This document shows positions 34,641 to 45,858 of a stretch of DNA of 64,000 nucleotides, piece after piece; the stretch's first letter is position 1, and every line of letters starts with the position of its first letter. The notes beneath the pieces were generated by a model. The model saw only the letters and a program-made list of their open reading frames with translations, had not been told where the DNA came from and searched no databases. This DNA is from Atkinsonella hypoxylon (Eukaryota; Ascomycota; Sordariomycetes; Hypocreales; Clavicipitaceae): contig JFHB01000116.1 in the NCBI GenBank assembly GCA_000729835.1, positions 1 through 64,000 of the forward strand. Reading direction: 5' to 3'. A program made the translations under genes and the position numbers.

Positions 34641-35313
34641 GGTGGGCTGTGGTGTATATGATGCGATGCTTTCTTTTTGGATATGGGAATATGAAAAGAA
34701 GAGTTGAGTAGATATAGTGGGCACTACGGGTATTTGTAGCACCAGCGGCACTAGCGGCACCAGCGCAGATTAGCGGCAAAGAAGTTGGGGGAAGGTTTCG
34801 AAATGATGATATAATGTGGAGTGGAGGGCAAGGAAGGAGCTTGTGGGAGTGAGGGGGTCTGTCCGTGTGCGCCGGCCATTGGTCTTCATCCGCGGATGCG
34901 AATATCTGGCACGGCAAACACTTTTTGAGGCAACATGGGAAGTTACACTAACACAGTACCGAGTGCTTCTGTGTCTGTGTCTGTGTCTGTGTCTGTGTCT
35001 CCGTCATCGTCATCACTACGCTTCGTAAATGCCCAGTTATTCAAATGACCACACTACAAGTCACGAAAAGAGTACCATGGCGATCACCAATCATGGTTTT
35101 GAAAAAATAGAATGCATCTCCCATGTTGGACCAAAATACGTGAGTCATGCTTATACTTGATATATAGATCGCTAAATCATCACCATCAAAGACCCCAATA
35201 TGCAATGACGAAAACTTTCTATTTTTGCACTCCCCAATTTTTTTACCCCCCTGCTCCGACTCTACAATTGAATGAATACCTTGCGGCAATTCGTCGTATA
35301 ATCAATTCATCGC
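34641..35313. other. Intergenic: transaldolase promoter / SND1 3' flank
   Basis: A 673-bp region with a TGTGTC hexamer repeat near 34970-35000. No gene is supportable. Confidence 0.65.
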
Positions 35314-37965
35314 TTAATCCTCTGTGATGTCACCGTATTCCCACATGCCCAAGCGGGCCTGCTTGGCCTGGCTCTCGACTTCATGGAGGTGCTTCAAGTA
35401 AGGCTCAAACGCTTTGCTTCGCTCCCATGCCTTAAGCTTCCTGGGCACCATGCCGTAGCCGCTGGCCACAACTTCCTTGTTGATGGAGTCGTTCGGGCCA
35501 GGCAACTCATTGTTCTTGGCATCGTACAACGTGATGTAGCTGATGTTCTCCTTGGTGTCCACAAAGTCAAAGCTACCAACTAGTCGCTTGCCGTCGGTCA
35601 AGTCGTTGATGACATTGATGGCCTCCTGGAAGTAGTCAGCGCCTGTGGGCAGCTGAACGAAGGACAATGAGGCGTCGGTGGCCTGGGCCTTGAGCTTCTG
35701 GACACCAAACTGGCTCTGGTCGAGAGGACGCAGGTTGGACCATGGGATCTTCTCGGTGTTGCCATAGTCAACGTACTGCACTTCGGCAACCTTGGCTGAA
35801 CGGTCGTTGGCTCGAACGCGAGCACGGTACCATTGTCCATCGTAAGAGAACTTGGCAGAGACGTAGTCTCCCGTCTTGGGGGCATCACTGAGCGCCTTGT
35901 TGTTTTTGGAATCGAGGTGGAATTTTCTGAATTCAGTCATCATCGTTTCCAAAGCGGCAGTGCCCTTGCCAATTTCCTGGATCTTAATTCTGCCATTTCC
36001 GTCAATGTTGGTGATCATGACATCGCGGTAGTCCGTGGGCTTCTTGTCCAGAGACACCTCGGTCTCCTCGGGAGCCTGAGTCTGCGCTTCCTCTTCGACG
36101 TCTTCATCCTGAGAAGGATCGTAGTCGTGCCACAATCCCTTGCGTGCCTCCTTGGCCTTCTTCTCAGCCGCGTAGAGCTCTGTGGAATTGCCAGACTTCT
36201 CGGCAGAGTAGGCATGCACAGAAGCCAAACCTTCCTCAACCAAGACCTTGGCAAAGTTCTCGCGATTAATGTACAATGCGCCAATGAAACCTCCGACTTT
36301 GTCCATGTCGTAGATATCAACCTCGCAGTCTCTCTGGTTGCATCTTCGGTTGGCCAAATCCAGGGCCTCCTTGCCGAACGGTTCACCACCCTCTCCGTCA
36401 GGTCGTGGCGCTCGTGGCGCGCGGATGCCACCCAGTACCAAGGTGAGCTTGACGTTCTCTCGGGGAACAAGGATCGTGAAACGAGACCCAGCTTTGCAGA
36501 AATCGACGATGGCGGGCACCTTCTTCTGCCGCTGCAGAGTCGCGAGCATAATCTTGGCCTTCTGGGTATTTTCTGACAGGTCAACGTACTGCTTTGCCTT
36601 CTGAGGCTTGCCAGACCACATGCCCTTCAGCTCTTCCTTGGCCTTCTCTTGGGCAGCAAGCAATTCATCGTAGTTGGAAGCCCTGTCAGTATCGTCCTTT
36701 CTGTGACGAATGACCGACGCCCAGCCAGCTTCCACGAGCAACAGCGCAATGTTCTTACCCTTTTCCGTGACTGTAGCCACCTCCTTAGCCTCAAACCCCT
36801 CAGTGGCAGGCTTCTTTCCGTCAATGCTAATTTTGACGTGCTTGCCAATTAGCTTTTGACGCAGGAATTCCTTGGCGTCATCTCGGAAGGGGCTCTCGCT
36901 AGGTTCAGAAGTGCGAGGGCCGCGAATACTACTGAAGCTAATCCGTTTTTCAACTCCAGCCTTGTTCTTCACCAAGATGGTATCAGCAGCCAGAACTTTG
37001 CTAACAGTCATCTCTTGATTGCCACCATCTGCCTTAGCAACATGATTCTTGTGTAGCCGAAGCTTCTTCGCTTGAGCCTGCTTTTCAGCGCTTCGGAATG
37101 CCGCCATCTTCTCGCCGAGCATGGTCGAGTGGAAGTCGTTGCATCGTGCGAGGCCTTCTTGCAACAAGAACTCAGCAATGTTACCACGAGGGTGGATGAT
37201 ATTAGCGACCAACTGGCCTTGAGGGCTGGCTCCGACAATGTCGACCTTGACTTGCCTCTGCAACAGACGAGTTTCGACGAATTGTCGGGCTTCGTTACCA
37301 TATTCTTCTGCTGGTTGAGTGGTGCCAGTAGTCGTGTTTGGCCTTTCGGTAGACGGTGTGCGAATACCAGCAATGAGAGTCATGGGCTGAACGTGTTTCT
37401 TGTCTGAGAGCAGAAGTCGGACGAGGAGCCTATCACCGCTGAGAACCCGCTCAACAATACCGTCAACAGTCTTGCCTTTCCACTCCTTCATGAAATCAGG
37501 ACCGCCAAGGTCGTTTTGGAGCTCAATAATACCACCGGTCCCGGCCCACAAGCCCTTGCTCTCAGCCTTGGCCTGAGATTCGAGCTCGCGAAGCTTCTCG
37601 AGGCGCTCTAGGATTGCTTCATTCTCCTCCTTGCGCCCAGCATCGTCGCGGACCTTCAGCCATCCAGCTTTTACCAGCTCATCAGGCAATTCTCCGCCAT
37701 CCTTTAACTTGGCAGTCCCAAACTCCCGTCCAGAGTTGGGGATGGTGTACTGAATAGTACACTGGAGTGGCTTGCCGACGGCGAGATTTCGGAGATATTC
37801 GCGAGATTGGAAAGCAAAAGGTTCGTCTCCCTCTCGTTTCAGATGCGGAGCGGTAACGTATGCAAGCGAGAATGATCGTTCAGCGGAGGGGTTGTTGGGA
37901 CTCGTCAAGATGAGAGTGTCACCGCTCAAGACACTCTTGACGTTACCGACAAATACCTTGGACAT
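35314..37965 (-). CDS. Tudor-SN (SND1-like) nuclease-fold protein
   Basis: A single 883-aa exon. I place the start at the ATG at 37965 (MSKVFVGNVKSVLSGDT); the open frame extends upstream only through non-ATG codons. Four staphylococcal-nuclease-like repeats are visible: SVLSGDTLIL, VLSGDRLLVRL, VLAADTILVKN and a fourth near RFTILVPREN. A Tudor domain (KTGDYVSAKF, then VAEVQYVDYGNTEKI) is followed by a final partial SN repeat, the standard Tudor-SN layout. The family joins RNA binding, RISC-linked or stress-granule functions and pre-mRNA processing; nuclease activity varies. The exact role in this fungus is not readable. Confidence 0.95.
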   Translation of the reverse strand: MSKVFVGNVKSVLSGDTLILTSPNNPSAERSFSLAYVTAPHLKREGDEPFAFQSREYLRNLAVGKPLQCTIQYTIPNSGREFGTAKLKDGGELPDELVKAGWLKVRDDAGRKEENEAILERLEKLRELESQAKAESKGLWAGTGGIIELQNDLGGPDFMKEWKGKTVDGIVERVLSGDRLLVRLLLSDKKHVQPMTLIAGIRTPSTERPNTTTGTTQPAEEYGNEARQFVETRLLQRQVKVDIVGASPQGQLVANIIHPRGNIAEFLLQEGLARCNDFHSTMLGEKMAAFRSAEKQAQAKKLRLHKNHVAKADGGNQEMTVSKVLAADTILVKNKAGVEKRISFSSIRGPRTSEPSESPFRDDAKEFLRQKLIGKHVKISIDGKKPATEGFEAKEVATVTEKGKNIALLLVEAGWASVIRHRKDDTDRASNYDELLAAQEKAKEELKGMWSGKPQKAKQYVDLSENTQKAKIMLATLQRQKKVPAIVDFCKAGSRFTILVPRENVKLTLVLGGIRAPRAPRPDGEGGEPFGKEALDLANRRCNQRDCEVDIYDMDKVGGFIGALYINRENFAKVLVEEGLASVHAYSAEKSGNSTELYAAEKKAKEARKGLWHDYDPSQDEDVEEEAQTQAPEETEVSLDKKPTDYRDVMITNIDGNGRIKIQEIGKGTAALETMMTEFRKFHLDSKNNKALSDAPKTGDYVSAKFSYDGQWYRARVRANDRSAKVAEVQYVDYGNTEKIPWSNLRPLDQSQFGVQKLKAQATDASLSFVQLPTGADYFQEAINVINDLTDGKRLVGSFDFVDTKENISYITLYDAKNNELPGPNDSINKEVVASGYGMVPRKLKAWERSKAFEPYLKHLHEVESQAKQARLGMWEYGDITED

Positions 37966-39052
37966 AGTGGGTGGAGACGAAGAAGACAACTACTCGGGAA
38001 ACCATATTAATAGCTGAAGTTGCATACATGTCTTTTCGGGAGTGATTGAGAATAAAAAGCCCAGACGACTCAGTCAACGAAAGCATCAAGCAACGTGGAT
38101 TGGTGACCGATAAGGACTTGAGGTGATAGCACATTTGAGAAGGATGTCGTGGAGTAGTCTCATACTAAAGCTGCTTGACCGCTCGACAACAGAAACATCA
38201 GGAACTTACCAGAGAGGACAGGGTTAAGAGGCGATGGGAAAGAAATAACAAAAATGACACCAAGATATTTGAGAACAACCTCGGAGGAGCGCAATTGATG
38301 AGGACAGGGATGGCAATTCGGGTCGCGGCTCCAGTCGTGTGCCTTTGAGGCAAGGTGTCACGAACTCTCTCGTTGCCCCTGTATCCACGCTAATTGCTCC
38401 AACGTGGTTGGACTTGGTGGGGGATCTGAGCAGTCTTTAGGGGACCGTCTGTGGCGCCATAATCGCCCAGTGTGGATAATTAAGCGAGAATAAGAGCTCT
38501 TTGTTGCGGGGTGGGATGGCTGAAGGCTCCCGCAGGTACATAGTATCACTACGGAGTACTACTAAATTGTTTCCGGAGCAATTGCGAACAGCACAATATC
38601 ACGGCAGCAATTTTGCACTGGCTTTGCATGCCAAAAATTGCGTGCTGTTATATCCACGAGCCGTTTTCGCCAATTTCTAATGTGCCGAAAACCTGTGGTT
38701 ATTGTGTGGCGAGATGGGGGCGGGCAATGACATGGTACCATCCAGTGAGGAAGGAATGTAAGGGAGGGAGGGGGAGGTGATGTAATGCGGTCTACCCCTC
38801 CTGGAGCCAGAGCTGCGGGGTTCGAGGAAGATGTGCTGTACGCTGGGCTGTAAGCTGGGCTGTACGCTGGGCATTGTCACAATGAATTCAACATGTAGGG
38901 TCATTTTGCAGTTCGAGTTAGATATAATATATAATTCATCTTTTTTTTTTCTTTTTAAAAAGAAGAACTTATTGTCTGGTTGAGATATCCTTTGGTCGGA
39001 ACTTTGTCCCTGTAATCTTAATTGGCGCCTTACGACGACTTGCAGACTGCAT
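37966..39052. other. Intergenic: SND1 promoter / SOD1 3' flank
   Basis: About 1.1 kb, no gene supportable. It contains an imperfect GCTGTACGCTGGGC repeat (three copies near 38835-38872) and a T-rich tract near 38941-38951. Confidence 0.65.
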
Positions 39053-40009
39053 TTACGAGGAGATGCCAATGACACCTGTTTTATTCATGTCAGACATGAT
39101 GAAGTCGCAGGAGGAATAAGTAAGGACATACCGCAAGCAGGTCGAGGACCAGCATTACCAGTCTTGAGAGACTCCTCGTTACCACCCTTGCCGAGGTCAT
39201 CGGTGCCGGCGTGGACAACGACGGTGCGCTGTAAGAATGTTAGTATGGCAAGACAATCCTATTCTTCATGTTCCATCACGGTGGGACGTACTCCAATGAC
39301 ACTGTGAGGTCCAATGAGCTTGACATGCTCGTCTTTAACGGAACCCTTGGCGTTGCCCTGGCCGTCAGTCTCGATGTTTCCGAGGTCGCCGACATGTCGG
39401 GCCTCATCGGTGGGAGCACCATGGGTCTTGCCATGGGGGTTGACTGTTAAGATGGTGGGTAGACTAGTCAGTAATGTTCCTTCGTTGAAGCTATGCAAGC
39501 AACTGCCACCGGGTGCAGGTGGCCCAGATATTGGTGATAGGTACATACAGTGGGGTCCGGCAGAGGTGCAGCCGTTTGTGTTGTCGCCAAAGGTGTGGAT
39601 GTGGAAGCCGCGCTTAGCATTGGGATCATTGCCGGTGATATCCCAGGTGATGGTGGTGGGAGCAAACTCGGACTCCTGCTCGAAGACGACAGTGCCGCCA
39701 ACCTTGGCGTCACCTCGGAGAACAGCAACTGCAGCACAAACGAAGCGAGTGTCAGCGAGGAACTCGGTCATTGGTGACAGGGTGGCAGACGAGTCCATCA
39801 AGGGACATGCAACGGGTAGGGCTCAGTTCTATCAAGGTAGTTTTCGCGTTATTGTCCAACGACGTGGCCGGAAAAACCGCTCAAACTCGCTCGACTGCCC
39901 CTCCTCCAGGAAAGGGCGAGGAGCGGGTATAAGAAGAGCGACATGGAAGCAACCGGATCTGTGTGTGCCGAGGGTGGGCCGTTCGACAGCTTCTCACCTG
40001 CTTTGACCA
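39053..40009 (-). CDS. SOD1: Cu/Zn superoxide dismutase
   Basis: Five exons (40009-39997, 39728-39549, 39443-39292, 39228-39132, 39075-39053) give 154 aa, the standard length. The metal-binding histidines lie in GFHIHTFGD, in AGPHFNPHGKTHG and in EARHVGDLGN with its Asp. VVHAGTDDLGKGG and a C-terminal GNAGPRPACGVIGIS match eukaryotic SOD1, including the two cysteines of the intrasubunit disulphide. It is a cytosolic and intermembrane-space enzyme that dismutates superoxide to oxygen and hydrogen peroxide. The first exon codes only MVKA plus one base, and the last exon is 23 nt, an arrangement often seen for fungal sod genes. Confidence 0.97.
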
Positions 40010-40626
40010 TTTTGACAATTTCTTTCTGGTGTTAGTTGGGAGATTGGTGGATTGGAATTGAGCTTGCGAGTTTGGTGATGTGTCAGGAAAGAGCAGGAAG
40101 TGGAGAGAAGGGGGAGGAGATTTGGACGATAAGTGCGAGTCGATCACTCCATACTGCGTCAGGTCTGCCTGGTCGAATCTAACAGAATTCAATTCGTTGA
40201 CCGGACTGGACTACGACTACGGAATTTCTGAGAGAAGGTGGGGACGCTGCCCTGCTCTCGTGGCTTGGCTTGGAGAGCTGAGCATCGCTGGCATCGCTGG
40301 CAACATCTCGCAGCACGACAAGAAAGCCTTTCCGATCGATAGCCTACTTCGGAGTACATCGGTTCACCTTCGTGACACGAGTCCGGATATTTTCCACAGT
40401 TGCTGACAAATGGATCTGGCTGTTGCGATGACCTGGACAGGGGGACTCATTGAGACGGTGAAGCAAGCCCTTGCCGGGACAGATTCACGAACTGCCATTG
40501 ACATACATTGACCATTGACGAAGACGATATCTGATCAGCGCCACCTTAAATGTTCCGGAAAGCTAGGTTACCCGTCGACCAAGATATCAGAAGAACGATA
40601 CATTGAATGACAGCTCAGTGCAACTT
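40010..40626. other. Intergenic: SOD1 promoter / PSD 3' flank
   Basis: A 617-bp gap. Nothing beyond short unsupported frames. Confidence 0.65.
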
Positions 40627-41881
40627 TTACAGCCATTGAAGCATTTTGAGGTTGTTACTAACAGTCAAACCCTCTGGGAATTCTTCCACTGAGGTCTTGA
40701 TCTTCTGCTCGCTCAGCCCCAATAGGTCGTCGTCGAACTTGATACGACCACACTGAAAAGCAATAATTATAGATGAGCCTCCAAATTGAAAAAGCCCCAA
40801 TTTATCTCCCTTCTTGATCTTTTCGCCGACGTTTTGGTATTTCTTGTGGATTCTAACGCCCATCACTCAGTTGTGATCAGATTACCATTGCGGATGCATG
40901 AAACTTACTGCACGCTTCCCACGTCGGGTCGCACCAAGAGCAACGAAAAGCACGTCGCCGAATTCCTCCGTTTCTATAACGACGAAGTCCCGCCGATCAC
41001 GAGTGAGAATATACACGTGGCTCTGTAAAGCTACCGGATCAACCTGGTAATAGTCCCCAGGCAAGCTCTGGACACTCTTGATCGTGCCTTGAACAGGCGA
41101 GTGATATCGATGGTAATCTTGTGGCGAGAGTCGAAAGCTCGCAATGCCCCCGTATTCAAAACTGACCGCCAACTCTTTGTTCATGATTAGGTTCTTGAGA
41201 CTGAAGCTCTTGCCTTTTGTCCATAGCGCCTTTGTCTTGCTGAGTGACTCGAAGACGACGACTCTGGAATCAGCTACCACGCCAGCATGGGAAGGGTCGT
41301 CGGCATCGCAGATGGGACGGGACCCTTCCTTATGTGCTCGGACAAAGAAGTCCTCGAATGTAGTTAGGATATTGACCAATGTCGCTGGGCTCGAAGTCTT
41401 GCATGTTTATCCCGTAAGCATCCACGAAAGCTTTGATGCGCCCCTTAGACTTCAGTGACGTCTCCTTTTGCCCTACATGTTGCGTTTAGGATGTGCTGTA
41501 TGCAAATGTATATATTATGAGCTGCTACAGACCTTCTGCGACTGATGCCTCGTGCATGTACAAACGCATGAGACGTGTACGGTCAATCCATTCCATGAGC
41601 GGGTTGAAAAGAAGGACAAGTTTGAGCTTCTCCCATAGTGTTTGCTGCTCGCGCTCTATTTCTGCAGTCTTGATCTATGTTAGTGGCCTAGCCTCGCACA
41701 GTGGGTAATGCTCTGCACTCACCTTGCAATTGAATGAACGCCATCCAACTTCGGCATTTTGCTCCCGAATTAACTGTCACCAAATCTGAGATTGCAATAT
41801 TAAACATCCATGGAAACCCATGAGTTTCACCCAAGACAGTAAATAGTTAACCGCTGCATGCAACCGCTCCATGATTGACAT
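40627..41881 (-). CDS. Phosphatidylserine decarboxylase, apparent frameshift
   Basis: Exons 41881-41831, 41773-41723, 41674-41533, about 41472-40923 and about 40879-40627. The start MSIMERLHAAVNYLLSW splices in frame to LIREQNAEVGWRSFNCK and on to IKTAEIEREQQTLW. The family core follows: TFEDFFVRAHKEGSRPI, VVADSRVVVFES, FRLSPQDYHRYHSPV, GDYYQVDPVAL, ETEEFGDVLFVALGA, and the autocleavage motif FGGSS (pyruvoyl group forms at its serine). The enzyme makes phosphatidylethanolamine from phosphatidylserine. Two flaws are seen. INMQDFEPSDI and TFEDFFV lie in different frames with no credible intron between them (about 41360-41385). The strong GTAAGT donor near 40908 does not keep frame, whereas weaker upstream donors do. 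It may be a pseudogene, or a base error in the sequence. Confidence 0.75.
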
Positions 41882-42280
41882 GATATATATTTCCTGCCCA
41901 GCAATTTTACAATGGTGTGAGAGTTTGGTAATGAAGGAGTGGCTGTTGAACCGTGATAGCAGCTTTGAGCCGAAGCAAGTAGTGCTACCTGGAGCGAGCC
42001 GGGCTACACGTATCTCCCAGAGAATTGAATTACACGAGGTGTGGAAGACGAACATGTACATGTTGTCATATTTCTGATGAAGCATTTCAATTTCATTTTG
42101 GGAGCAAAATGGACTTTCACGTCGAATATCATCCCCATGCCTGTAATTGCAATATGCTTGAATCCCACAACCGATAATCGACGAAACCATGACGATATTG
42201 ATCCTCCGAGAACGTCCAACTTGACTTATCACAAGTGTTGAAGGCCTCAACGCATTTTTTCCGTCATTGAATCTCTCCGC
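41882..42280. other. Intergenic: PSD upstream / SDR 3' flank
   Basis: About 400 bp. A minus-strand open frame continues upstream of the PSD start at 41881 but is not recognisable as a known domain. Confidence 0.55.
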
Positions 42281-43337
42281 TCAGCCGTTCACCACAGTTC
42301 CACCGTTGCAGTGAATAGTCTGTCCACTGATGCACGAGCTGTCCATTGAGGCGAGGAATACGACACAGCTTGCAATCTCTGACGGTTGCGCTGGACGACC
42401 CATAGGACTAGTAAACTCTTTTTGAGCCTTGTCGTTCATCGTCGCAGGAATCAACGGGGTCCATACTGCATTTTTCGTCAGATTATGCATCTTATATACT
42501 AAATTTAGACTCACCTGGCCCTGGGGCGATAGCATTGACTCTGATGCCCTTTGAGACATACTGATTGCTTAGTCCTCTGGTGAAGGAGACAATTCCTCCT
42601 TTTGTGGATGTGTAATCAAGCAAGTCCGGTCGGCCAATGTACGCATTTATGGAAGCGTTGTTGATGATGACGGCGCCGCGCTGCATGTGCTTGAGTGTAT
42701 ATTTCGCCATGAAAAAGTATGCATGCATGTTGATATTGAAAGTGTGATTCCATTGGTCATCGGGCAAGTCAAGAATGTTCTCGACCATCATCTGGTCTAC
42801 CCGCCGAAGTCAGCGCAAGCATTCGCGGCCTAGCAACCATGTTACCAAACTTACAAGCTGCGTTATTGAACAGAATATCAATCCCGCCCATCATTTCCAA
42901 GGCGAAATCGACAGCCTTTTGGCAATTTTCCTTTTTCACAAGATCCGCGGCTAGAAGATAGCATTTACTGCCCATAGCCTCGACTTGCTTCTTGGTCTCC
43001 TGTGCATCTTTCTCCTCCTCTGGTAGGTAAATTATTGTCGATGTGGCACCCTCCTTTGCAAATAACACTGCAGTAGCTGCTCCTATTCCGCTGTCGCCAC
43101 CAGTGATGAGGGCTCTTTTACCTTTGAGCTTATTCGCGGCTTTGTACGTGGTGCTCTGCCCACCAGCTTCAGGGAGTTCCTCACGCTCTGGCTTTGGGTT
43201 TGGCATATCTCCTTCTTTCCCTGGAAACTCCTGCTTGGAGACGGGGATATCTTTCTCTAGAAATGCAGCATATTAGCAAGTGTTGGCCAGGATTATAGCT
43301 AGAAAAATCGCTCACCATTCTTAAATTGCGACGCCAT
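42281..43337 (-). CDS. Short-chain dehydrogenase/reductase
   Basis: Four exons (43337-43316, 43256-42855, 42796-42515, 42465-42281) give 296 aa. An N-terminal arm (MASQFKNEKDIPVSKQEFPG) precedes a Rossmann fold with the cofactor loop ITGGDSGIG (about residue 59), NNAA, the catalytic Asn/Ser region IINNASINAYIG, and YTSTK with Tyr about 203 and Lys about 207. The C-terminus has MGRPAQPSEIASCVVFLAS and SGQTIHCNGG. The pre-domain arm and overall length match the SDR subgroup of bacterial YhdF/YghA and fungal relatives. The substrate is unknown. Exon 1 codes only seven residues. Confidence 0.93.
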
Positions 43338-44056
43338 GATGACTGAGTGTCGTGATTGAATTTTTGTTTCGCAAAGTCACTCTATAACATGGAAGCTGTA
43401 GTCTCAGATAGTGACAAGCTTTGACGGCGCCGATTTAATAGGTTATTGGTGGTCCTCGTACCCCTCAGACGAGTGGCATTGCACGTCCGGATGATGCATG
43501 GCTGGCGTCATGGAGTGGATGCAATATGGTTGAGGACGTGGTCATGTCGTAGTGATAGCTTTTGGCGGAACTGTGTGTCAGAGCACAGTTCAAGACTGTG
43601 AGGCACATCTATGACGCATGCACGCAGATTTGCTTCCACTTGGCCAAGTACACTCTGGGTCTGACCTTCCACGAGGTAGCCCACGACTTTCGTTTATTTT
43701 CTTCCAGCAGCATTTTCGTGACGATTATAGAAAAGGCAACGATTCCTGTGCCAGGGACATAGACAGTTTTGGATTCAAGCCCGTCAAATTGTCATTTTCA
43801 TTGATGTCGTAGTGGAAAGTACAAATACTGAATGTTGATCCCCAAGGGACTCAATTTTGGCACCTGCTTGACACATTGCTTGGTATGCTTGAATGAATGT
43901 TCTCAAAATGTGCTGCCTTGATGGAAGTGATGTCTGGATCTCGGTAGCAGCCTCTCAACAAAGATGCAAATGTAAAGTATTCGCCGCTTGGACATGTCTA
44001 GAGCGCGTCACCACGTAATCATAATAATAATCAATAGGTGGTACCCACCCATGAAC
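43338..44056. other. Intergenic: SDR promoter to tRNA-Val
   Basis: A 719-bp region with no supportable gene. Confidence 0.65.
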
Positions 44057-44156
44057 GTCTGTATGGTGTAGTGGTAGCATAACTGCTTTACATATTGCGC
44101 CGAAAACTCGCATTATATTCCGCAGCTGGTCCTAGGTTCGAACCCTAGTACAGACA
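44057..44156 (+). tRNA. tRNA-Val (anticodon TAC) with 28-nt intron
   Basis: The acceptor stem is GTCTGTA/TACAGAC with discriminator A, the D-stem GTGT/GCAT, and the T-arm CTAGG-TTCGAAC-CCTAG. The anticodon arm is ACTGC-TTTACA...C-GCAGC, with four of five pairs formed; the outermost A-C is mismatched. The anticodon is TAC and reads GUA. The 28-nt intron follows position 37. A-box (TGGTGTAGTGG) and B-box (GGTTCGAACCC) are intact. A T5 run 11 nt downstream would end transcription. Confidence 0.85.
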
Positions 44157-44705
44157 CTGGAATTTCTTTTTATTGTGCCGAATTGTCCGTAGCCAGATTT
44201 TGACCTGGTACGCATTTCTTTCTGCCTGACTACCTCATCTTTTTAAACCAACGTTAATAGGACAGTGAGGAACTGCGATACAGCTGGTTTCGCTTCGCGC
44301 TGGTGCAGAGACAAGAAGGATCGTTCTATGACTACTGCGCACAATCCTGTTCAGACGATAGTTCGTTGGGAGATAAATACATTCTCCGGCCCTTTATCTT
44401 ATCTACTTCAACATTAAAACTGCCCTCGTTACCCTTGCACATTTCCCTGCCGAGACGAGTGTTGTATGCAACACAGGGCGGTGATGGCCTAACGGACAAA
44501 GATCCATGCATCAAGCAGGAACTTAACAGATCGACTCTTGATTTCATTGTATTGCAGACGTCTAATTGTGCAGGTGGTGAGCGTGCCATAGCTATTTAAA
44601 TCGACCCACCTCTAGTCAAAGCCCATCCATCCATCCATCACCACTTCACCCACCCCGAGCATCAAGCTTCAACCTCATAAACCTCAAAGACACCCCCTAC
44701 CCACG
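44157..44705. other. Intergenic: RRF1 promoter region
   Basis: A 549-bp region with a CATC repeat (CCATCCATCCATCCATC, near 44625-44641) in the likely 5' leader of RRF1. No gene is supportable. Confidence 0.6.
44167..44171 (+). terminator. RNA polymerase III T-run after tRNA-Val
   Basis: Five consecutive T residues shortly downstream of the tRNA-Val 3' end. Confidence 0.55.
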
Positions 44706-45539
44706 ATGGCGCTCCGCGCCCCCAGCACGCTCATCCGCCGAGCTCTCCGCCTAACCTCAATTGAACCGTAAGACAAACCCATCCCATCTCAACAACCCCC
44801 AGCCTCAACTGACCGTTTCCCCAGAGCAGTCTTCCTATTCCCACCTCCAACCCGACAACTGCACACCACGCCCGCGAAGCTCAAGAAGCGCAAAATCGCC
44901 GCCGCCCCAAACTCACCACCCCGAAGCAGCTCGTCGCCGCCCGCCTCCAGCGCGCCCAACCCAGAAGACCCCCTCGACTTCTCCTCCCTCCACGCCGCCT
45001 TCGGCCCCCAAGACACGCACTTCAAATCCAAGCTGCAGACGATCCTCCACGGCGGCCGCTCTAACCCTTCCAGCCTGGGCGCGCTCCCCGTCGCCGTCAA
45101 GGCCCCCGATGGCACCCACACGAGCTTCCCCCTCCGCGAGCTCGCGCAGATCGTCCCCCGGTCCGGCCGGACCGTCTCCCTCCTCGTCAACGAGAGGGCG
45201 TACATCAAGCCCATCATGTCTGCCGTGCAGGCGAGCAAGGAGTACAACCAGCAGCCGCAGCGCAGCGAGGACAACGACCTGGAGCTCCTTATGAAGATGG
45301 AGCTGGAGCGCAAGGATGAGCTGATCAGGCGGGTTAAGGAGGCGACGCAGGGGTGGAGGGACAAGATCCGGCAGGAGAGGTCTAGGCATGATAAGGTGCT
45401 GAAGGGGTGGGCCAAGGACGGCACGGTGCTCAAGGATGTGGTCAAGAGGGCGGAGAGGGAGCTGCAGAAGGTGCAGGATGCGAAGATGAAGGAGATTGAC
45501 TCGGAGGAGGCGCAGGCGATCAAGATAGTGGAGAGGTAA
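44706..45539 (+). CDS. RRF1: Mitochondrial ribosome recycling factor
   Basis: Exons 44706-44767 and 44825-45539 give 258 aa. The N-terminus (MALRAPSTLIRRALRLTSIEP, then PPTRQLHTTPAKLKKRK) is a typical mitochondrial presequence. The rest fits the RRF fold: an alpha/beta segment (ALPVAVKAPDGTHTSFPLREL, SLLVNERAYIKPI) and then a long helix (ELIRRVKEATQGWRDKIR) to the end. RRF splits post-termination mitoribosomes with EF-G2. The GC-rich, proline-rich linker explains long antisense open frames here. The gene is convergent with the mitochondrial protein gene that follows. Confidence 0.85.
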
Positions 45540-45858
45540 ACTTGGCATGTGGCAGGCACTAAGCACATCGTGTCTTGCGAAACGTTCAATATTCAGAGTG
45601 GGAAGGCTTCAATGGTGATCTGATATGCTTTACACACAATCTTCATAAAGCTACAGACGCAGAACGGCTTCAAGCAGGCTATATATATCAAGTACTATTA
45701 CAACAACAATTAGGTAGAGAGCAAACGCTATATTCATAGAAGCGAGCATCCTAGACAATCGAAGCTAAACAAATCTTCTTTAAGTAGAGTTGAGTAAAAA
45801 TTAACCATACCATGCATGCATTTAAAAAGTCTACAATATATATACTACAGATTCACTC
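45540..45858. other. Intergenic between convergent genes
   Basis: A 319-bp AT-rich 3' flank shared by the two mitochondrial-protein genes. Confidence 0.65.

Noticed and set aside
35833..36576. 247-codon plus-strand frame opposite SND1
   Set aside because: Antisense shadow of the Tudor-SN gene.
39314..40006. 230-codon plus-strand frame opposite SOD1
   Set aside because: Antisense to a five-exon SOD1 whose motifs are intact.
44789..45589. 266-codon minus-strand frame over RRF1
   Set aside because: It begins at a TTG, not ATG, and runs antisense to a gene with a clear presequence and RRF domain; GC-rich composition explains it.
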